A DNA stretch of 26,741 nt from assembly GCA_002399435.1 (NCBI GenBank), contig DHDO01000106.1, forward strand, positions 1-26,741. Reading direction: 5' to 3'. A program made the translations under genes and the position numbers. This DNA comes from Firmicutes bacterium UBA4874. Its GTDB lineage: Bacteria > Bacillota > Clostridia > Caldicoprobacterales > DTU083. A model generated the notes under the pieces. That model searched no databases. It was not told the DNA's origin and saw nothing but the letters and a program-made list of their open reading frames with translations. Within the stretch, counting starts at the first letter, position 1. The number at the start of each line of letters is the position of its first letter. Positions 22,055 to 26,741 of the stretch are shown in pieces.

Positions 22055-23500
22055 ATGACCTATGATCTGATTGTCATCGGCGGAGGGCCGGCAGGATATC
22101 TGGCGGCGGAACGGGCTGGACAGGCAGGCCTGCACCCTCTGCTGATAGAAAAGGAGCATCTGGGAGGAGTCTGCCTCAACGAAGGATGCATTCCGACCAA
22201 AACAATGCTGTATTCCGCCAAAATCTGTGATCAGGCAAGGAATGGAAAGCCTTACGGAGTCCGGGCCGGGGAGCTAACGCTGGATCACGGGGCAGTTCTT
22301 CGGAGAAAGGACAAAACCGTGCGCAAGCTGGTAGCGGGAGTCCGGGCCGGGCTGAAAAGCTGCGGAGCGGAAGTGAGAATAGGATCGGCTGAAATTCTGA
22401 GCCGCAATGCAGAAGGGTTTCAGATAAGGATCAGCAGCGGGTCAGGCAACGGTGCAGCAGGGACTGCCGGGAAAAGGGAAGCGGGTCTTCCGGAGGAAGA
22501 TGCGGTTGTTATCGGAAAGCATCTGCTTCTTGCCACCGGTTCCGTGCCGGTGATTCCCTCCATACCAGGCGTCGCAGAGGGAATGGAAAAGGGAACGGTG
22601 CTGACCAGCCGGGAAATACTGGATCTTCCTGTGGTTCCTCCCAGTCTTGTCATTGTTGGAGGCGGGATCATCGGACTGGAGATGGCCTCCTATTTTCATT
22701 CGGCAGGCAGCGAGGTAACTGTTGTGGAGATGCTGGACCACATTGCAGGGAATACGGACCGGGAGATTGCGCAGATCCTGAAAAAGGATTATCAGAAGAA
22801 AGGCATGACATTTTATCTGAATACCCGGGTGACTCAGGTAAAGGAAGGTACAGTCGTCTGTGAGTCCCATGCCCATGAGAATTCTCAGGGGAAGACATTT
22901 TCCCTGACGGCGGACCGGATTCTTCTGAGCATCGGCAGAAGGCCGTGGACGCAAGGCCTGGGGCTGGAGCGCATCGGGGTGGAATTGGATCATGGCCGGG
23001 TCCGGACAGACGAGAGATGCTGCACCAATGTACCCGGTGTTTATGCAGCCGGGGACATCAATGGTATATCCATGCTTGCCCATACGGCTTACCGGGAAGC
23101 GGAAGTGGCGATCAACAATATCCTGGGAAAAGAGGACCGGATGCAGTATTATGCCGTTCCTTCCGTTATTTACACCAATCCGGAGGTTGCCGGGGTGGGA
23201 GAGACCGAGGAAACCGCAGCGGCAAAGGGAATGGACTGCAAGGTTGCCAGACTGCCTATGAATTACAGCGGAAGATATATGGCAGAGAATGAAAGAGGAG
23301 ACGGGATCTGCAAGGTTCTGGCGGAAAAGGAACAACAGCGGATTATCGGTGTGCATTTGATCGGGAACTATTCCTCTGAGATTATATATGGAGCTGCCCT
23401 GATGATCGAAAAGGGAATGCGGGTGCAGGATATTAAAAAAATGATATTCCCACACCCCACAGTCGGTGAAATCATCCGGGAAGCGGTGTTTGAGCTATAA
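22055..23500 (+). CDS. Dihydrolipoamide dehydrogenase-like flavoprotein disulfide reductase
   Basis: A 481-aa class I pyridine nucleotide-disulfide oxidoreductase. FAD motif IGGGPAGYLAAERA (residues 8-21), redox-active pair C40/C45 in GGVCLNEGCIPTK, NAD motif VIVGGGIIGLEMASYF, second FAD motif GVYAAGDING, and the C-terminal catalytic pair H467/E472 in HPTVGE are all intact, so it should be active with NADH. A Gly/Ala-rich insert (about residues 127-150) and a His-rich stretch (ESHAHENSQGK) are unusual. GAGGGGGAG precedes the ATG. No lipoyl E2, GcvH or E1 gene is in the window, so its partner is unknown. It follows the kinase after 98 bp on the same strand. Confidence 0.92.
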   Translation: MTYDLIVIGGGPAGYLAAERAGQAGLHPLLIEKEHLGGVCLNEGCIPTKTMLYSAKICDQARNGKPYGVRAGELTLDHGAVLRRKDKTVRKLVAGVRAGLKSCGAEVRIGSAEILSRNAEGFQIRISSGSGNGAAGTAGKREAGLPEEDAVVIGKHLLLATGSVPVIPSIPGVAEGMEKGTVLTSREILDLPVVPPSLVIVGGGIIGLEMASYFHSAGSEVTVVEMLDHIAGNTDREIAQILKKDYQKKGMTFYLNTRVTQVKEGTVVCESHAHENSQGKTFSLTADRILLSIGRRPWTQGLGLERIGVELDHGRVRTDERCCTNVPGVYAAGDINGISMLAHTAYREAEVAINNILGKEDRMQYYAVPSVIYTNPEVAGVGETEETAAAKGMDCKVARLPMNYSGRYMAENERGDGICKVLAEKEQQRIIGVHLIGNYSSEIIYGAALMIEKGMRVQDIKKMIFPHPTVGEIIREAVFEL

Positions 23501-23575
23501 GGAAATGAACAGGTCTGCACATAACCGGAAAGCATGAGGCAGTTCATAAGAATCATGTACCATGTGCATGGATAC

Positions 23576-24082
23576 CTATTTTTGATACTGTACAAGTTGT
23601 GTCAGTTCAGTTGCACGTTTGGCAAGTTCGGATCTCCCCTCGCGATTCAATTTAAATATAGAAGAAAAAACAGCGCTTATTTCCTCGGCTGATAAGTCGG
23701 AGAAGGTATCGCTGTGCAAAAGGTTCTCTGTGAGCATTTCTATAATGTAGCCAAGCACAGTAACGGCTAACAGCTTATTCTCCTGAGAACTGCAATCAAG
23801 CTCATCCTTGAATGCCTGGAACAATTCCGTCAAGTTTTCCACTTTATCCTGTATGACTGCATGATCCTTCAGAAAAGCCTCCCTGGATATCTCTCCGCGC
23901 AGATATTCGCCGCTGACTTGAAAGTATTTTTCCAAAGCCGCCATTGACTTAAAATTTGGCTTGCGGCGGCCCTTTTCATAGCTGATTATGGTATGTACGG
24001 ATAACCCTGTGTTATCAGCTAACTGTTGACGGGTGAGGTTTCGTGACTTACGCAAATCTTTAAGTGTTTCTGAGTATCCCAT
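23576..24082 (-). CDS. XRE-family regulator, 168 aa
   Basis: A cytosolic DNA-binding protein with a canonical HTH_3 domain at residues 16-42 (LTRQQLADNTGLSVHTIISYEKGRRKP), followed by FKSMAALEKYFQVSGEYLRG, and an all-helical C-terminal region of about 100 residues rich in Glu and Leu that I do not recognise, probably for dimerisation or ligand sensing. AAGGTAGGG lies about 9 bases before the ATG. It is divergent from a second small HTH gene and shares with it a region containing two near-identical operators, a switch-like arrangement known from phage and integrative-element control regions. Confidence 0.88.
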   Translation of the reverse strand: MGYSETLKDLRKSRNLTRQQLADNTGLSVHTIISYEKGRRKPNFKSMAALEKYFQVSGEYLRGEISREAFLKDHAVIQDKVENLTELFQAFKDELDCSSQENKLLAVTVLGYIIEMLTENLLHSDTFSDLSAEEISAVFSSIFKLNREGRSELAKRATELTQLVQYQK

Positions 24083-24115
24083 AAAAGCGACCCTACCTTT
24101 TCAGTGTTTCTTATT

Positions 24116-24124
24116 ATTATATCA
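24116..24124 (-). promoter_or_regulatory. Extended -10 promoter of the XRE gene
   Basis: On the minus strand TGA-TATAAT (TG at 24123-24124, TATAAT at 24116-24121) is an extended -10 box about 35 bp before the XRE start. No clear -35 is seen; operator 1 (24132-24144) occupies that position. Confidence 0.55.
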
Positions 24125-24131
24125 ATTTATG

Positions 24132-24184
24132 TGTACAAATGTATATGACAATTTTAAAATTTTAGTTGACATGCACAAATGTGC
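24132..24184. promoter_or_regulatory. Two operators TGYACAAATGTRY between divergent HTH genes
   Basis: TGTACAAATGTAT (24132-24144) and TGCACAAATGTGC (24172-24184) are two versions of one palindromic element with a central AA, 40 bp apart. The first lies upstream of the minus-strand -10, the second fills most of the spacer of the plus-strand promoter. One of the two HTH proteins probably binds them. Confidence 0.65.
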
Positions 24185-24194
24185 CTTATATAAT
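24166..24194 (+). promoter_or_regulatory. Perfect consensus promoter of the small HTH gene
   Basis: TTGACA (24166-24171), exactly 17 bp, TATAAT (24189-24194): both hexamers are perfect. A promoter this strong before a regulator gene implies tight repression, consistent with the operator in its spacer. Confidence 0.85.
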
Positions 24195-24243
24195 AAATGT
24201 AAGGGGTACGTTAGTACAATAAAATACATGGAGGATGATAAGG

Positions 24244-24465
24244 GTGTACCTGGTTACAGACGTTCAGGAATTGAAAAGGCGCCGGAAAGCAAAGGGCCTC
24301 AGTATGAAAGGACTTTCTGAGTGTGCAGGGCTTCCTGGCAACGCCGTACTGCGTATCGAGAGTGGGAGTACGAAACGCATCAATCACCTCAGGGCCAGAG
24401 AAATTGCAAAGGCCCTCAACTGTGAAGTAAGCGATATTTTTAAGTATAATAATTGCTCAACCTAA
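24244..24465 (+). CDS. Small XRE-family HTH protein, 73 aa (GTG start)
   Basis: A single Cro/CI-type HTH: ELKRRRKAKGLSMKGLSECAGLPGNAVLRIESG (given here as adjoining segments ELKRRRKAKGLS and MKGLSECAGLPGNAVLRIES), then AREIAKALNCEVSDIF, the usual last helix of the fold. GGAGG at 24230-24234 directly abuts an ATG at 24235, too close to use, and lies 9 bases before a GTG at 24244, which is chosen. It is divergent from the 168-aa XRE gene and precedes the second binding-protein gene by 165 bp. The protein could be the repressor of its own perfect promoter. Confidence 0.82.
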   Translation: MYLVTDVQELKRRRKAKGLSMKGLSECAGLPGNAVLRIESGSTKRINHLRAREIAKALNCEVSDIFKYNNCST

Positions 24466-24630
24466 GCAAGTGGAGATTGTCAAACCCTTGATTGGTTCAT
24501 TGTTGCCCTTCACAGGAAAATATGTGGTTATGCAGGTGCCAACAGTTATCATATTCATTGAAGATTGAGACAGTAGACAGTATGGAAAAGGTAGAGAAAA
24601 TCAGAGAAAGTTAGAGGAGGTTTTGATTTC

Positions 24631-26367
24631 ATGAAACGGTTTAGGAATCTATTGCTGGGGTTGTTGGTAGTTGTATTGTTGATATCGACTGTTGCATGCT
24701 CTGCGCCCGGTAAGGGTACAGCCAATAAGACAAGCGGGGGAACCAGGACGAATGACAAAAAGAAACCCGGCAAAGGTGAGAACAACAATCAGGACGAAAC
24801 CGCAGATATTATGACCCCATATGGTAAGTATCCTGAAGTGATTGAAATGCATACGGCAAAAAGAGCAAGTTCCAAGCCTAATTTTGTAAAAGGAGATACA
24901 GTTGAAGACAATGCGATGACCCGTTATGTACAGGATAAACTGAACGTTAAATTAGTTGTGGACTGGGAGGTAGAAGGTTCTGAATTTATAAACAAACTAT
25001 CTCTGAATATTATTTCAGACAATTTGCCGGATATGTTTACTTTGGGTGCTGGTGATTATCTGGTCTACAAACAATTGCTTGAAAATGATAAGCTTGCAGA
25101 TCTGACGGAAGCTTATGAAAAATGTGCGGGAGATTACATGAAAGATGTGTTTAGTTCCTATGACAACAAAAACCTTGCGCCATATACTGAGGGCGGAAAG
25201 CTCTACGGAATTGCCGGTGGGCGCTATGGTTATGAACATAACTTGCTTTGGCTGCGTAAAGACTGGATGAAGGAATGCAACCTGGAAGTTCCAAAAACTG
25301 TTGAGGATATCAAACACATTTTAACGGTATTTAAAGAAAAGAATCCAGGAGGACATAATGTAGGCATGATACTGAATGCCACGGATCCTGCGGGTGGATA
25401 CGGATCCGGCTACTCTGCGACTCCAATATTTGAAGCTTATGGTGCGACACCAAAGACATGGATCAAAGACAAAAATGGTGATATCGTCTATGGCTCTGTG
25501 GCTCCAGAGATGAAAGAAGGGCTGAAAGTACTTGCTGAATGGTATAAAGAAGGGCTTATCGATAAACAGTTCCCAACACGTACGGATGGTGGTGCAAATG
25601 ACGCCGTATGGAATGGCAGTCAATCTGGTGTAGTCTTTGCGCCCTGGCATTTTTCTTATACAGAAGCAGATCTGCCGAGGAATAACCCTGATGCGGAAGT
25701 GATTCCTGTGAATGCACCCCTTGACTCAGAAGGAAACTTCAATGTTATTTGGCCAGGGCCTTCCGGAGATGCTGTATTTATCAATAAGAAATATGAGCAT
25801 CCGGAAGCAGTGGTAAAAGTAATGAACGCTGAATACGATATGTGGCGTGGTTTTGATCCGGAAGGAACAAAGCTCATTAAGCCGAACAGAGATGCAAATG
25901 TTGATTGGGGTTATATGTTCCCAACCAGTGGTGTCAATCTGGAGTATGCAGATATTATTCCCAATGTAGGTTTGCTTGCAAAGAACTATATCGAAAAGGA
26001 TAAACTGGAAGGCGCACCCAGCGCTACTGAAATGGATAAGGAAATGGCACGGGATGCAAAGAATTATGCTGATACCAAATCTTTAAAGGGCATGGGATGG
26101 GTTCACTATCATGGCCGTTATTTAGGCTCCAATTTGGTTAATACCCCTGAAGTCAAGATCACGTATCCTGTATTCTCATTTACCACGGAATCTATGGCAG
26201 ACCTGAAGCCTAATCTGGATACCCTTGAATCTACTGCTTTCCTGCAGATAATCACTGGTGAGAAGCCCGTCGATTATTTCGACGAATTCGTAAAACAATG
26301 GTATGGGCAAGGCGGTGATACTGTTACAAAAGAAGTTAAGAATGAAGTGAAGAATATGGGAAAATAA
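24631..26367 (+). CDS. Extracellular sugar-binding lipoprotein, LplA/YtcQ type
   Basis: A 578-aa substrate-binding lipoprotein. The signal is a basic MKRFR start, hydrophobic core and lipobox STVA-C23, then a Gly/Thr/Lys/Asn linker to about residue 55. The mature domain shows LNIISDNLPDMFTLGAGDY, KLYGIAGGRYGYEHNLLWLR with KDWMKECNLEVPKTVEDI, and WPGPSGDAVFINKKYEHPEA, the same order of motifs as the first binding protein but a clearly different sequence, so the cargo probably differs. AGAGGAGG lies about 10 bases before the ATG. A perfect hairpin follows the stop and the cognate permease starts 130 bp later. Confidence 0.92.
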   Translation: MKRFRNLLLGLLVVVLLISTVACSAPGKGTANKTSGGTRTNDKKKPGKGENNNQDETADIMTPYGKYPEVIEMHTAKRASSKPNFVKGDTVEDNAMTRYVQDKLNVKLVVDWEVEGSEFINKLSLNIISDNLPDMFTLGAGDYLVYKQLLENDKLADLTEAYEKCAGDYMKDVFSSYDNKNLAPYTEGGKLYGIAGGRYGYEHNLLWLRKDWMKECNLEVPKTVEDIKHILTVFKEKNPGGHNVGMILNATDPAGGYGSGYSATPIFEAYGATPKTWIKDKNGDIVYGSVAPEMKEGLKVLAEWYKEGLIDKQFPTRTDGGANDAVWNGSQSGVVFAPWHFSYTEADLPRNNPDAEVIPVNAPLDSEGNFNVIWPGPSGDAVFINKKYEHPEAVVKVMNAEYDMWRGFDPEGTKLIKPNRDANVDWGYMFPTSGVNLEYADIIPNVGLLAKNYIEKDKLEGAPSATEMDKEMARDAKNYADTKSLKGMGWVHYHGRYLGSNLVNTPEVKITYPVFSFTTESMADLKPNLDTLESTAFLQIITGEKPVDYFDEFVKQWYGQGGDTVTKEVKNEVKNMGK

Positions 26368-26391
26368 GTTTCCCGCCGACTCATAAACTCA

Positions 26392-26416
26392 GAGGAAGGG
26401 AGAATATCCCTTCCTC
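26392..26416. terminator. Perfect 10-bp hairpin after the second binding protein
   Basis: GAGGAAGGGA (26392-26401) and TCCCTTCCTC (26407-26416) pair without mismatch around a 5-nt loop, 25 bp after the stop. There is no T-tract, so a 3' stabilising or partial-termination role in setting binding protein above permease levels is more likely than full termination. A strong but unused AGGAGGG lies at 26451-26457. Confidence 0.55.
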
Positions 26417-26496
26417 CCGTATTATATTGAACATACTGGAACCCTTTTACAGGAGGGCTTAAATAAGAAACTATAGCTTACAAGGTGGAGAGAATA

Positions 26497-26741
26497 ATGC
26501 ACAGTAAAAAAAACGAGTTATATTATCATTCTATGTTATTGCCGGGAATGATATTGATATTTATTTTTAGCATCATCCCAATGTTTGGTATTATAATTGC
26601 CTTTCAGAAGTTTGTACCTGCAAAAGGCATATTTGGGTCCCCATTTGTAGGTTTATATAATTTCAAACTTTTATTTACTTATCCGGACGTTAGGCAGGTA
26701 ATTTTTAATACGGTATTGATAGCAACCATCAAGATTATTTT
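26497..26741 (+). CDS. ABC sugar transporter permease, LplB/YteP type (cut by window end)
   Basis: The first 81 codons of a permease. ATG at 26497 follows AAGGTGGAG by 6 bases. The sequence reads a basic start, a first membrane helix (YHSMLLPGMILIFIFSIIPM), then FGIIIAFQKFVPAKGIFGSP, FVGLYNFKLLF and the start of the second helix (NTVLIATIKII). The order of helix, IAFQ-F loop and FVGL-NF is that of the LplB family and matches the first permease at 3931. It pairs with the preceding binding lipoprotein. The frame is open to the last base, so it continues outside the window. Confidence 0.88.
   Translation, partial: MHSKKNELYYHSMLLPGMILIFIFSIIPMFGIIIAFQKFVPAKGIFGSPFVGLYNFKLLFTYPDVRQVIFNTVLIATIKII

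Noticed and set aside
22442..23455. A 337-codon minus-strand frame opposite the flavoprotein gene
   Set aside because: Antisense shadow of a gene with intact Lpd-type motifs.

Overview
The window looks like chromosomal DNA of a low-to-mid G+C Bacillota, most likely a gut-type Clostridia (Lachnospiraceae-like). This is inferred from strong AGGAGG-type ribosome sites, TTGACA/TATAAT promoters, lipobox-bearing solute-binding proteins of the LplA/YtcQ kind, paired LplB/YtcP-type permeases without an ATPase gene, and several TTG/GTG starts. I see no rRNA, tRNA, CRISPR array or intact transposase. The hydantoinase block (about 13.5-23.5 kb) is visibly richer in G+C than the ABC-transporter blocks and the regions around the small HTH genes, so the window reads as a mosaic.

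Layout. (1) 0.1-1.8 kb: a LacI-family regulator and a PPC/DUF296 protein. (2) 1.8-3.9 kb: an accessory patch with a TTG-started XRE regulator and a SAM methyltransferase on the minus strand, a small ORF after them, and a divergent 65-aa phage-type HTH gene whose promoter carries two copies of a dyad. (3) 3.9-12.8 kb: a sugar-uptake locus with two permeases, an intergenic stretch holding what looks like a group II intron domain I relic, a lipoprotein binding protein, a large carbohydrate-active-like protein, and a convergent GH78 alpha-L-rhamnosidase. By analogy with YteP-YtcP-YtcQ of Bacillus, this would import and trim rhamnose-containing oligosaccharides (rhamnogalacturonan-like), using an ATPase encoded elsewhere. 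(4) 12.8-13.5 kb: a tightly built promoter-palindrome in front of a 61-aa orphan protein, then a degenerate 12-bp repeat array. (5) 13.5-23.5 kb: a divergent catabolic locus. On the minus strand lie an FAD oxidoreductase, an ion-transporter-type permease, a HyuA-type hydantoinase/oxoprolinase with no HyuB partner, and an ImmA/IrrE-like metallopeptidase. On the plus strand lie an RpiR-type regulator, an APH-fold kinase and a dihydrolipoamide-dehydrogenase-like flavoprotein. TGATATA repeats surround the minus-strand promoter. (6) 23.6-24.5 kb: a divergent pair of XRE regulators sharing two near-identical operators. (7) 24.6 kb to the end: a second LplA-type lipoprotein and the start of a second LplB-type permease, cut by the window edge.

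The best candidate for something undescribed is block 5: a self-contained, apparently RpiR-controlled pathway combining uptake, an orphan HyuA ATPase, two flavoproteins, a kinase and a zinc peptidase. No substrate can be assigned from sequence. The other strong signals are regulatory: three small HTH or orphan genes with palindromes placed inside or beside consensus promoters.
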